Origin: Rachicladosporium sp. CCFEE 5018
Taxonomy: Eukaryota > Ascomycota > Dothideomycetes > Cladosporiales > Cladosporiaceae
Direction of reading: 5' to 3'
Length of the DNA stretch: 64,000 nucleotides
NCBI GenBank assembly: GCA_002077045.2
Contig: KZ111140.1
Location: 463,356 to 527,355, forward strand
How positions within the stretch are numbered: the first letter of the stretch is position 1; the number at the start of each line of letters is the position of its first letter. Below are positions 32,210 to 43,099 of the stretch, one piece after another. The translations under genes were made by a program, and so were the position numbers. Under the pieces are notes generated by a model, which made no database searches, had not been told where the DNA came from, and saw only the letters and a list, made by a program, of their open reading frames with translations.

Positions 32210-35202
32210 ATGCCCCTCCCCTCCATCACTCTTACGAACCCGCAAAACCTCGACTCCGCGCCCTCGCTCGTGTTAAGTCCGAATAGCCCCGCGAAAAGCC
32301 CTACGAAGTTGGCCAGGACGTCGATCAGGAACACCGCAAGCTTTGAGCTAAATCGCACGGGCACGTGGGACAGACGTGCGGATGTGAAAGCTACCGACAG
32401 GGTCCGGAGTGCGGAGCGTAAAGGCATGGAGGGAGGGGATATGAGTGGTAGGTACGCTTATTTGGTCGCTCGAGTGGTCATGGTAGAGGGGAAGGCTGAC
32501 CGAGTATGAGGGCAGACAGACGGGGGAGTACGGGTACGAGGCAAGGGGTGGTAGAGACTGGCGCAAAGCCTAGAATCAGCAGCCCGAGGAGACCAAGTCC
32601 TGCCAGACATGACGGGACTACCGAGAAGGAGGAGGCAAGTGTTGATCCGTTATCGCAAGTAAGGGGCGCAGCGTAATCGATGCCAAGCAGGCACATCAGC
32701 TGACTGCGAACAAAGCAAATTCTCGAGCGAACGCATGGCGCGCCACCGGCACCTTCAATCGCACCTTCGATGACCTCGGACGGCGCATCAATCACGGATG
32801 ACGGGCGCAGCCAATCTTTCATCTCGAGCGCACAGCCTTCGCAGGAACGGCGAGACACTGGATCACTCGCGGCAAGAGACCTGAAGAAAGGCGTTAAGGC
32901 TGTGTCTTTTCTCAGTCGCCTCATTGGTGCCAAGAAGAAGGACGCAATCGCTGAGGAGGTCAATCCGAGCGATGCGGCGTCGCAGATTGGTAGTATCCGC
33001 CCTGAGGGTGCGATGGCAAGCGTCTTCGCCCAGTCGACCGACAGTCTGAGCTACAGCACACGACAGCCGCAGATGCCCGCGTACATCAAGATGCGCGCGA
33101 GGAACAAGCCGAAACCAGAGTTCAACCGACTGTTCCTCGCGCAGGAGCTAAGCTGTAGTAGAAAGAGGAAGCTCATACGCACTGACAGCAACAAGTCACG
33201 ACGTAAGGGCCTAAGGATGACTCCGCAAGACACTGTGTGGGCTATGGAGTTCAGCAAGGACGGGAAGTACCTTGCAGCTGCTGGCGCTGACACTGTTATT
33301 CGAGTCTGGAAAGTACTGGCTAGCCCCGAAGATCGGCAGAAGCACGAGGCGCAAGAGGCGGAGGAGCCTTTGTCCGAGCGCAAACTGTGGGAGCACCTTA
33401 AAGCGCCAGTATTCGCTAGTAAGCCGATTCGAGAATTCGAAGGACACTCTGCCACGGTGTTCGACCTCAGCTGGAGCAAGAATAATTTTCTGCTTTCTTC
33501 GGCCATGGACAAGACTGTACGACTCTGGCACGTGTCACGGCAAGAGTGCCTATGTACATTCAAGCACAACGACATCGTCCCTTCGGTAGCGTTCCACCCT
33601 CGCGATGATCGCTTCTTCCTGGCTGGCTCACTGGACTGCCGACTGCGCGTCTGGTCGATACCGGACAAAAGTGTAGCATTCTCGACTCAGGTACCCGATA
33701 TGATCACCGCAGTCGCATTTACCCCGGACGGCAAGTCAGTCATGGCTGGTTGTCGCAATGGACTATGCATGTTCTACGAGACTGAGGGTCTGAAATATCA
33801 GACTCAGCTTCAGGTGCGGCCATCTCGAGGTACCACTCCGAGCGGCATGAAGATTACTGGTATACAGGCTTCACCGGCCGCAAATGGTGATGTCAAGCTA
33901 CTCATAACAAGCAATGACTCTCGATCTCGCCTATACAACATGCGCGACAAGTCACTAGAGCTGAAGTTCAAGGGCAATGTCAACGATTCTACTCAGATTC
34001 GGGCGCAGCTCAGTGACAATGGTCGCTACGTGGTCTGCGGCAGTGAAGACGGCAAAGCTTTCGTCTGGTCTACGGACCCGTCAGATGGCGAGACACGCGA
34101 GAAGCGACCGATGGAGTACTTTGAAGCGAATGAGCAGATGACGACCGCTGTCTGCATGGCTCCGACTAAGACTCGGTGTCTTCTTGGCAAGAGCGAGGAT
34201 CCGATCTACGACCTCTGTAATCCGCAGCCATCCACAATGCTCAACTCGGCAGGCGCAAATGGCAGTCAAGCCTCCTCGCGACCGGCGACAGCCACAGGCG
34301 ACTCTTCGCCGATGCATGCTCACGACGACAGCGGCTTCGTGAAGCCAAAGGAGAGCGCTAGCTACTTGACCAAGGCCACCCACAAACAAGGCAACATTAT
34401 TGCCACCGCAGACTTCACGGGCAAGATTCGCGTCTTTCGCCAGGACTGCGGATGGCAGAAGCGCAAGCCTGAAGACTCCGACCGCGCGTCAATCTTTGGC
34501 AGCAGACGGAATGTCTCTGGCGCTCAGTCCAGCAAAGCCGCTTCCATCACTACACGAGGCAGCGAAGTCAGCCTTGCTAACGCTGGCGCACGGAAATCCT
34601 CGTCTTCTCAGGTAGCATCCTCCGATCGAATCCTGAGCTGGCGGCAAGGCGTTGGTGACTCGTCTTCGGTCACGCGCGAAGCTAAATGTAGCAACAAGCG
34701 CACAAGTCGGAGCACATCGCCACGACGAAGTATGGGTCAGGACTCAGCCAGGCGCACGCCGAAATTAGCCATGACGTCCATCTCACCTTCCCAGCCGACG
34801 AGCGCTCCGAGTAACGCGCCGACGAGTCTCGATGTCGGTGAGCGTGCGGCAGCGGCAGTCAAGGCTGCTGCGCCGCAGCCCGCTTCGCCAAAGCAGGACA
34901 AGCCGCCTGACAATCCGCTCCTGCTCGGCGCGGGTGCCAGAAGCGATCTGTTCTGGGACACGGCGCACTGGAAAGCGCAGGTTGCGCGAGCAAAGAACGT
35001 ACATTCGGAAGCTGATGTGCCGGAGGATCTTGTCGCTTCGAGGTCCAACAGCGTGAGTGGCAATGGCTTGCTGGCTGTTCGGCCACCACTGGACTCGAAG
35101 CCGAGTTTTGTCAGTCAGTTGAGCGATGAGCGGAGTAATGAGACGGGAGATGAGGATGAGGATGAGATGTATGAGGAGGCGGATGACGGCAGTGGGAGAT
35201 GA
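32210..35202 (+). CDS. WDR44/DGR2-like WD40-repeat protein
   Basis: Exons 32210-32447, 32516-32658 and 32716-35202, with introns of 68 and 57 nt (both with CTGAC branch points); 955 residues. The N-terminal 270 residues are Ser/Pro-rich. The WD40 region begins at about 33225 (DTVWAMEFSKDGKYLAAAGA, then DTVIRVWKV), with further repeats HSATVFDLSWSKNNFLLSSA, MDKTVRLWHVS, ECLCTFKHNDIVPSVAFHP, SLDCRLRVWSIPDKSV and AVAFTPDGKSVMAGCRNG. This spacing and the DKTVRLWH..ECLCTF..HNDIVTS-type block match the WDR44 family (yeast Dgr2/YMR102C). The C-terminal tail is Ser-rich and ends in an acidic run. Animal WDR44 is a Rab11 effector; the fungal role is not settled. Confidence 0.85.
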
Positions 35203-35508
35203 GGCTGATCGCTGCGCTGTTGCTGAAGATAGTCTACGACAGTCACGATCGTGATCACGCTAACGGAGTGTGGGACATCAATCCGTCGCTGTGGGATTAC
35301 CTTATGAAGTAGTGCTTACAAGAGCTGAGCTCGCATGGACAACACCGATGCCTGGACGAATGAACGCTCTGCAAAAGACCTCGGCATTGCAGAGTGCCTG
35401 AACCTCTCCAATAGTGAAACGATCATTCATTAACTGACCTCACTCCATGCATCTCCCCTCTCGCAATTGAGCTTCCGACACCTCTAGTACCCACCTCTCC
35501 TATCCAGA
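35203..35508. other. Intergenic, nothing recognised
   Basis: 306 bp between the WD40 gene and the MAPEG gene; no features seen. Confidence 0.5.
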
Positions 35509-36020
35509 ATGTCGTCGTTTCTGAACAACTCCGCCAATCTGGCCGGCACAGCCGCGCCACTGCTAAAGCCTTTGACCACGCTCGGCCTCTGGTCCATTGT
35601 CAGTAGATCCAATCGCGCAATCCCAACACTACCGACTAACAACACGACCAGGTAATGGAAGTATGGATGTACACCCTCCGCATCCCCGCCATGGAAAAGT
35701 ACAACGTCAAGCCCGTTCCCACGCTCTCGGCCGCCACGCTCGAAAGGTCTCTACCAGCGCACGTCCAGTGGCCAGCGCAGAATTACAATCACTTGCACGA
35801 GCAGCCGACGTACTTCATCGCTGCTATGCTTACCTTGACGTTGCTGGGCGTGAGGGACCAGGCTACGGTGAATGCGGCGTGGGCGTATGTGGGTCTGCGA
35901 ATGGCGCATAGCGTCGTGCATGGGTCGAAGAATGTGATTATGGTGAGGTTCTCGCTGTTTGCGGCGAGCTCAGCGGTGTTGGCTGGGCTGATTGGACGGA
36001 CGGCTTGGATCTTGTACTGA
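35509..36020 (+). CDS. MAPEG-family membrane protein
   Basis: Exon 35509-35598, 53-nt intron 35599-35651 (GTCAGT..CCAG), exon 35652-36020; 152 residues. Four hydrophobic segments and the MAPEG signature: VMEVWMYTLRIPAMEKYNV in helix 1, QNYNHLHEQPTYFIAAML (catalytic-site Glu/His region), WAYVGLRMAHSVVHGSKNVI and VRFSLFAASSAVLAGL. MAPEG proteins are glutathione-dependent transferases or peroxidases, or eicosanoid-pathway enzymes, in the ER or outer mitochondrial membrane; substrate here unknown. Size is normal for the family. Confidence 0.85.
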
Positions 36021-36421
36021 GGCGTGTCGCTGCGATTTGATGCGATTTGGAAGGGGTGGGGGCCATGCGGGGGCAGTTTGCGGTACCTCTTGTCTCATAC
36101 GTACAGTAGCTGCACTACTCGTTTCCAAGTTCATTACTTGCATCCTGCTTGAGTGCCGGGCGCAAGAGCATCCTCGACATCATTGACGATAGGATCGTTC
36201 CATGTTGATAATGCGGGAAGCGTTAATCCTGCAGGCTGCCGCCAGGCGGTTGCATCACTCCTTGGTCGCGCCCTGAAACGCCACAGGCTTCGCTACCTGC
36301 GTATGCTGGCTGAGCGCGTGATTCGTATCAATGTCAACGGAGGCTTTATAGATCGCAGAAGTAGTCGGTGTAATTTCTCATACTGACGCCTGCGCGCGAC
36401 TAAGCGAACTCTGCACACATC
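36021..36421. other. Intergenic, nothing recognised
   Basis: 401 bp between the MAPEG and DUF4246 genes; no features seen. Confidence 0.5.
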
Positions 36422-37969
36422 ATGGCTGCTCTCAACCACGAGCAACAAGCCAAGCTCGAGGCACGGAACTACAAGCCATTCGACAACTCCGGCACAGTCC
36501 CTCTGAATGTTCCTGGAGCTGGTTGTACCGTTGAGGCGGAGCTCGACATCTCTGAACGCTTCAGGCATGGAGTCAACGATTTCCGACAAGATCGGTTGGT
36601 CGTCCGCGAAGTCGCGATGCTGGCCGTCATGGACGCGATCACAGACAAGGATTCCTGGACTGACAAGGTCTTCGATGAGACCATTGTTGCAAAGTGGCGT
36701 GTCGAAGCCATGGCGATGCCATTGATTTCTGAGCCGGCATGGGAGTGGTGTGTTCTTGAGCTGCGAGGTAAGGCTAAGCCGGCGAAGGAACAAGAATTCA
36801 CTACCACACTGGAGACTGGATCCGCTTGTGCGAAAGCTGATGGTCTTGTCGACGAGCATTGGAGAATAGAGCTAACAAGGAAGGCAAGCTCGTTACTTCA
36901 TCTTCACCCTGAACACAAAGACTGGCATCCCGATTCCAACGAGCAGGTGCTGAATCTGGTCCATCCTTCACTGTTCCCACTCGTCTACGGGCGCACTGCG
37001 ATTCTTCAACAAGGGCAAGTTGGACTCCGTGACTGTGTCGACTATGTCGGTCGAGGCATCCCGGTTGAACAACGGTTATCAGAGCTTCCTGGAGACGGAC
37101 GGAGGGCTCAGGATGGAGACACCAAGTTTCAATGGCTGCCTGCAGAGGTAAGATTTTGCAACGGCTCCGACACTGAGGTGGAAATTACCTCCTACATCAA
37201 TAATCTGCATCCAGTCGAGCACGGTAGTCTGTATCGGACGATCGGCAAGATCATCAGCAAAGCCATTCCAATGTGGAACGAAATTCTGGTCAAAGACTAC
37301 AACAACCGATATCCGCTACGCGTCACGGTGGAGGGCGCAGTCTTCGAGCCTCTGTCCTACCCGAACGAACTCGACGATCTCGCAGATGCGGATGTATCGG
37401 ATCCTACCGCTTTTGCTGCAGCCTTGAGAAGAGCCAGGGCGTACATGAACCTCCCTGAGCAGCCAAGCGACATCAACTCCGCACTGCACTTTGCATCAGA
37501 TGGCGATGACGAGATGCCGGACTTTGAGTCAGACTTTGCTGGTGAGATAGATCAAGCGCTGAGGTGGAAACACAATCGTTTGCGGAAAATAGTACATCCA
37601 GAGCCAGGCACAGACTACACCTATGAACAGTGGAAGGAAGGCAAAGCACCCCGACCTGACCCTCCGAAGCTTCATTATCTCGGAGGTGAGAAAGCAGGCT
37701 TCCATCACGAGTATCAGACAGTGCGTCTTGAAGGGGACTTTCAAGAAAAAGGCCTACAGGTCATCGTCAAGCTGGCTGGTATCGAGCTGACGCCGGAGAA
37801 GCCGGTGTTTGAGGGTGGCAATTGGCATCTTGAGGTATGGCACCATTTCCTTGCTCTTAGCCGCCCACGCGAGTCATCAAAGAAGCGGAACGCTCAGCGA
37901 CTCTTTGTGAAGGTGAATGCTAAGACATACGACACCGCGACAGTGCAGACGGAGCTGGGTCATCAGTGA
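36422..37969 (+). CDS. DUF4246 protein lacking its usual C-terminus
   Basis: 515 residues from ATG 36422. The body matches fungal DUF4246 proteins: LNLVHPSLFPLVYGRT, KFQWLPAEVRF, TSYINNLHPVEHGSLY, IPMWNEIL, PPKLHYLGG and LQVIVKLAGIELTPEKPVFE. In that family the motif GGxWHxEG is followed by LNEHI and another 100 or more residues of the presumed dioxygenase-like core. Here the frame passes from GGNWHLE into unrelated VWHHFLALSRPRESS and stops at 37969. A GT at this junction could start an intron, but no downstream sequence encodes the missing part. The gene therefore appears 3'-truncated by a deletion or rearrangement. Function of DUF4246 is unknown. Confidence 0.75.
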   Translation: MAALNHEQQAKLEARNYKPFDNSGTVPLNVPGAGCTVEAELDISERFRHGVNDFRQDRLVVREVAMLAVMDAITDKDSWTDKVFDETIVAKWRVEAMAMPLISEPAWEWCVLELRGKAKPAKEQEFTTTLETGSACAKADGLVDEHWRIELTRKASSLLHLHPEHKDWHPDSNEQVLNLVHPSLFPLVYGRTAILQQGQVGLRDCVDYVGRGIPVEQRLSELPGDGRRAQDGDTKFQWLPAEVRFCNGSDTEVEITSYINNLHPVEHGSLYRTIGKIISKAIPMWNEILVKDYNNRYPLRVTVEGAVFEPLSYPNELDDLADADVSDPTAFAAALRRARAYMNLPEQPSDINSALHFASDGDDEMPDFESDFAGEIDQALRWKHNRLRKIVHPEPGTDYTYEQWKEGKAPRPDPPKLHYLGGEKAGFHHEYQTVRLEGDFQEKGLQVIVKLAGIELTPEKPVFEGGNWHLEVWHHFLALSRPRESSKKRNAQRLFVKVNAKTYDTATVQTELGHQ

Positions 37970-38276
37970 GAGTGAGGACTGCCTTTTCGTGGGATTTTCC
38001 ACGGCAGCACTAGCAGCGATTCGTTATCGCGGCGCGACGTACACTAACAGTGTTGACAATGAGGACCCCTCGAGTGGGCCGCTTGTTTTGTCATTCGCTT
38101 GCCGCCCTATTGCATACACTGACGCGACCATAGGGCATGATGAATGAGCGTAAGCGATGATATTGCCAATCATGACATGTGATGCTGACAAAGTACCGCT
38201 TGCAGAGATTTGGTGCTAAGAGCAACATCTGGAAGATGTCGACGGTCCTTCTCTGCCAACGCCGTGGACTGTTCTC
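37970..38276. other. Intergenic between two damaged genes
   Basis: 307 bp between the truncated DUF4246 gene and the tail of the convergent interrupted orphan. No features seen; a rearrangement junction may lie at its left edge. Confidence 0.45.
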
Positions 38277-39240
38277 CTATGTGAGAGCTGAAAGGCTCCT
38301 CATCCGAGCCCTACCAGTGACACGTGCCCCGCGCGATGAGAGGTCGCTCATCTCGCCCAGATTCAGCACGCAGAGACTGTCGTTTGACATTGAGCCCTTC
38401 CAGTTGTCGTAAATCTGCTCGCAGTTGTCGGTCTTCATGCGGAACCACCAGGTCGGCGTTGCAATATACACGAAGATTGTGCGGAGGCAGACTTGCCATT
38501 TTCCATCGTCAAACTCGTCGCGCCAGATGCGTTCAAAATCTACGCTGCTGTCCTCAAATGGGAAGACCAGCTTTTAGATGACTAGAGGAAACTCGTCGAA
38601 AATCGTGCGTAGGAGGTTGCCCGTGTCCTTCTGGCTGGCCCTGCGCCATGCCTCTGGACCTCCAGAACCGGCGACGAGCGACTTCATGCCCTACACAACT
38701 CGATTAGCGATAGGCGATGTACTTTGTGGATGTAGTACGTACCTGGAGCAGGGTGTCGCAGGTCTTACGCTGCGCATTCCTCTCATAGTCCATCACCCGC
38801 TTCTTGTATTCGGCGTAATTGAATTCGTCGACGCACGACCAGCCCTCCAGGATGTCGTCGATGAGCCCATCATCTAGGTGCTTGGAGAACATGAGGTGGC
38901 CGTAAATCACGCGCATCATCTCCGGAGCTAGATCACGTTTCATCTTCGGTTTCGATAGCTCATGAGCGGTGCCGAAGCGAATCACGTTCAGGCCATCACC
39001 GCTGCGCTTCAGGCGATTTGCATGCTCATAGTCGTAGGCCACAGTGCGCGCTCTCTCATAGTCCTCTTCGGTGGCGTCGAGCGCGGGATCGCCGTCGGTG
39101 GGGGATCTGTGGAATTGGAGGAAGGGATTCGCCGCCGGCCAGCTCAGTGGACCGAACCCTTGGGTAATCGCGAGCGAGCGGGCGGCAGTCTGGGTGTGCT
39201 CATACTGAGCGACAATACGCTCGATCTCGCGTGCGCTCAT
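38277..39240 (-). pseudogene. Orphan gene interrupted by an in-frame TAA
   Basis: Exon 39240-38743, 52-nt intron 38742-38691 (GTACGT..GTAG), second exon from 38690. The product starts MSAREIERIVAQYEHTQTAA and is helical and charged. The second exon reads GMKSLVAGSGGPEAWRRASQ and meets TAA at 38576-38574, giving 204 residues, yet the same frame continues with coding-like sequence (KLVFPFEDSSVDFERIWRDE, CLRTIFVYIATPTWWFRM) to a stop at 38277. This suggests a nonsense mutation that removed about 100 residues. No known domain recognised. The shorter protein could still be made. Confidence 0.5.
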
Positions 39241-39704
39241 GTTTACGATGATTTGTGAGAATGCGTTCGTTGTTTGGAAGGAAGTCGCAAAGGTATAGAA
39301 CGAGAATACAGGCGCCGATCTGTCAAGTCAGAGGACATCGTGTGGAGTTGTCTAGGAGGTAGTGCAGCGCCGTTAGTTGGGTCGGTAAAGCTTGTGAAAC
39401 CACATGTAAGAGGCACAGTGTAGAGCAGTGAAGAGCCAGGCCTTCACTTCGAAGTCAAACCGGCTTCACTTGAAAAGCGTTCTCTACCATTTGGACCATC
39501 ACTGCGAAGCATTTGCAGACTCGGTAAGGTAGTGCGCGGTAACATTAGATGAGCCAGTAGCGAAGTGCACTGATGAGCAAGTCAGCAAAGTCTTTCATCT
39601 TGTGTCCAATGCAGACGAGGCATTCATACACCCCATTCAATCCAAAAGCTTGAAATCATGCAACGTCTATAGTGTATAGATTCTAACCACTCTGCTTGAC
39701 CTCT
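39241..39704. other. Intergenic, nothing recognised
   Basis: 464 bp between two minus-strand genes; no features seen. Confidence 0.5.
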
Positions 39705-40701
39705 CTAAGGCTTCTCTTCCAATCTTGCAACAGGCATAAGCACATACATCGCTATCCCAGCCAGGATCTTAATCCCAGCAGATATCCATAGCACGCTCGG
39801 CAGCCCTCCTCGGCTACGCATCAGCCATCCACTCACAATAGCGCCAACAAGCAAGAGCACCACAGCTGCAGCCCTGCGATCACGCTTCACATTGTTCAGC
39901 GCAAAAAGTCGGAAGTCGCCCATCAGATCGCAATATGTAGACGTCAAGACGTTGACGGGTAGCTCGTTGTAGCCTAACAATCTCGAGCTTGCAATCTGCA
40001 TCCCACTCTGAAAAGCCAACGGCGGGAGCAGACTAACGATCTGGATGTTATGCAGAACGTCTCGCGGCTCTGGCGTGGTCCGGGAGGTGTTACCTGGGTT
40101 CTGAGGTATCAGATTCGGAGCTGTAGCGAGCGCAGCCGCAATCAGGATCAGTAGACCTTGACCCAAAAACAGTGTCGATAGCCAGAGTCGATTGCTGTAA
40201 GGACCGTCCGGGCTGATGTAGGCTGATATGCGGAACGTGAAGATTGCGCCGATCAGAAAGGTGGCGATTGAGATTAGGGTTGTGAGCCAGGCGTAGGGAT
40301 TCGCTGGCAGACCGGCGGTGGAGAGGCCAAGGATGACGGTGTTCCCTTACTGATGGTCAGTATCGCGAGGCCGTACCTTCCAGCCAGATAATAATCTTAC
40401 CCGTCTGCATGCCAACGAAGATGCCCCAGTTGCCGAAACTTGCCGCATCGACGAGGCCCGTGACAAGACAACAAGCCAGTAAAGCATAGTCGCCTCCCGG
40501 CTTCTCGACAGGTCCCAAGATCCGTCGTCGAGAAAAGAAGCCGACTCTTCGCGCACTTGAAGTGGCTACGGTTTTTTCTGAGTCGACTTCATCTTGAATT
40601 GCCGTTGATCGGTTGGCCCCTGGGCTCCCCGTCGCGGTGTTCTGCTCGGCCGTTGGTCCAGACGAGGTTGGCAGCGCGGGCGCCATCATGCCCGACGCCA
40701 T
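39705..40701 (-). CDS. DUF1275 (YoaK-family) membrane protein
   Basis: Exon 40701-40401, 55-nt intron 40400-40346 (GTAAGA..TAAG), exon 40345-39705; 313 residues. After a hydrophilic N-terminus the protein has six hydrophobic segments. The family signature is ALLACCLVTGLVDAASFGNW, GIFVGMQTGNTVILGL (across the intron), LPPLAFQSGMQIASSRLLGY, and ELPVNVLTSTYCDLMGDF. DUF1275 proteins are predicted transporters or membrane proteins in bacteria and fungi with no assigned substrate. Length and topology are normal. Confidence 0.88.
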
Positions 40702-41301
40702 TATATCCGTGTCTCGTATTCTGAGTTTGAAGATTGGACCTGTAGTGACTTCAATCGCGCGGATGCTACGCGCAATGGCTGTGGAATGAAGTGAGGTTGA
40801 GTGACTGCCGACTTTCCCGCAGCAGCCGCCGGAGAGGCAAAGAAAAGGGCGACAACAAGGAGATGATAGGCGCACTTACCTGCCACGCCGGCAAGTGCTA
40901 TCGGATGAAATTACTGATCAGATGGGGCCGAACACGTCAGATTGATTTGAGAGCGATGAAGCAATCATGATGAGAAATTGCGTGGAGACAAGGTAGGGAA
41001 GCCGGCAGAGATTAGAACGCGACAGATCGATTTCACTACGCGCGATGACCATCTCGAATGCATAGCGTATGGCAATACATGTGCGTTAGGCGCGAGATCG
41101 AGAGGACACGCCAATGAACGGAATACAGATGTTCTTGTATCAGCGGAATGTCTTACTAGGTATAATCGGCTGCAAAGACTCATATACTGTAGTGCACACA
41201 TGTGTGTTTATGCGTATCATCCAATCCCACACCCAGCAAGGCATGCAACACTACGCTTCCTTATCATACAGATTCAGACGCAATGATCTTGACATTCCGC
41301 T
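40702..41301. other. Intergenic, nothing recognised
   Basis: 600 bp between the DUF1275 start and the uL15m stop; no RNA gene or repeat seen. Confidence 0.5.
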
Positions 41302-42274
41302 CTACCATATCCTGTTCTCACCCTTCGCAGCAACTCCCTTGCCCTTCGCTGAAGCTCTCCGTCGTCCAGGCGGCACGATGCCCGGGGTTTTGAAGAATAG
41401 CGAAGGCCCATGTCCTGCTTCCACCAAGTGCGACAAGTATCCTCGATGTGCCTCATCGCGGTAATACTCGAGATCCTTTCTGCTTGTCGGATCCGGCAGT
41501 CTGTACCTGTACTTTGTCCGATCCTCGCTGATCGTCTGCGCAACTGCCTCCGCACCCTCCATACCAGCCGGCGCCATCTGTATCTTGCTTTGCAGCGAGT
41601 GCATGTTGTCGGTCTCACCGCGTAGTATGCGGCCGATGGAGGGCTTGGTGTAGAAGCGTGTTGTGACAGTGCCACCAAGCTTCTCAATGGCTGCGATTGC
41701 GTCGGCGCTGGCTCGAGAAACTACTATGTTGATTGGCGTCTTGAGCTCGTGCTTGCCTCGCGCGAGGAGCTTGATGCCGTCTTTGATGCCGTGTATGCAT
41801 CGTGAGTCGTGCAGATGTCGTAGGGTGATCGGCTTCGATGGGTCGAGTCGGCCCTGATTGATCCAGTATTGTATGCGGTCGAGGTTCACCGGGCTCATCT
41901 CAACGGAGAAGCTATATGACTGTTAGTAATGATCGTCCGCGCTCATGGATGGCAACATACTTGTTCACAAAGCCCTTCTCCGGGTTGATAACCTCATCCT
42001 TCGTCTGACCACCGTTCATTCCCCAAGGTACCTTGCCATGTTGCTTCTGCCCATTCATACCCCTCCCGGACGTCTTCCCCTTTCCTGAGCTGGGGCCACG
42101 ACCTCGCCGTATGCGATGGCCATATGCTGCTTTGACATCGGACAGGGAGGAGAGGATTGATGCCGCACGCTGCTGCTGATGGAGTGCAGGGTACAGGAAA
42201 GGCGCAATAGGCTGGTATGGCGGTACTGACGCGACTCGCGCCGCTCTGCTGAGCAGCTGAAGACGGGGAGGCAT
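41302..42274 (-). CDS. mrpl10: Mitochondrial large-subunit ribosomal protein uL15m
   Basis: Exon 42274-41961, 49-nt intron 41960-41912 (GTATGT..ATAG), exon 41911-41302; 307 residues. A basic, Arg/Ser/Ala-rich N-terminus acts as a likely mitochondrial presequence. The L15 signature is clear: RRGRGPSSGKGKTSGRGMNG followed by KVPWGMNGGQ, then VNLDRIQYWINQGRLDP, and a uL15 KOW-like C-terminal domain (TPINIVVSRASADAIAAIEK). In yeast this protein is Mrpl10/YmL10. Structural component of the mitochondrial 54S subunit. Confidence 0.9.
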
Positions 42275-42999
42275 ACTACCATCGAGGCGGGAGATAGTAG
42301 GAATTCTTTGCTATGGTGGAGGCGTAGGTGTGAGGCTCTAAATACTGGCCTGAGGCAGCATCACCGACGCCGCACTCCATTTGCACCACCGAGTCCCGGC
42401 GACGTTGTCGTATCATGGACACGATGCTATGGATCTCGCATGATGACCGCACACCTGGAAGATCACTCTGTCGCTCGATGGAGCAAGTGTTGTCGCGGCT
42501 GGCGTTGATGCGGGTATCATGCTTCGACGAGGCGGCCATCTCCAGGTACATGTGCAATCCACGGGACCGCGAGAAGCAGCCCGATGCCTGCGCTTGTGAC
42601 ACGAGGCTGAGCACCCGCTTCGTGGGCGAGATCTGCGTTCTCTGGCGTGTAAGTACAGCGCCCACCTGTCGCGCCTAGGCAGGTGTGCAACAAGCCAGAT
42701 TCTCCAATCACCAGTACAACGAAGATGGCAATACTACGCATGCGAGCGCCTACGTGCGGTCTTCCATCGTCTATCAGAGAGCTGTCAGGTAATGGATCTT
42801 ATCTCATTTCTTCGCTGCAGGGCTGCACAGCGCGAGCCGCTACTGGGTGTATGCCCGCGTCCTTAGCGACAGCCCATTCGCCACGCAGCTGCGCTTGTTC
42901 AGGACGGTGTTCTGGACCTCATTGCTTTCAGCCTCTCTACTTCTTTGAACTCCACTCGAGCGTCCTGGTACCCATACTTTGATGCTGTGGGTGCTTCCT
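42275..42999. other. Unassigned sequence left of the first gap
   Basis: 725 bp between the uL15m start and the 100-N gap. Overlapping open stretches on both strands (for example 42415-42678 plus) have no recognisable similarity. It does not match the sequence left of 4187 in segment A, so it is not the missing 5' part of the transporter. Confidence 0.5.
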
Positions 43000-43099
43000 N
43001 NNNNNNNNNNNNNNNNNNNNNNNNNNNNNNNNNNNNNNNNNNNNNNNNNNNNNNNNNNNNNNNNNNNNNNNNNNNNNNNNNNNNNNNNNNNNNNNNNNN
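43000..43099. other. Assembly gap, 100 N
   Basis: Exactly 100 N. Segment B starts at the first base after it (43100 aligns with 4187). A gap of this fixed size usually marks a scaffold join of unknown length. Confidence 0.95.

Noticed and set aside
41192..41204. CACACATGTGTG palindrome
   Set aside because: Short, isolated, in an intergenic stretch without an associated function.
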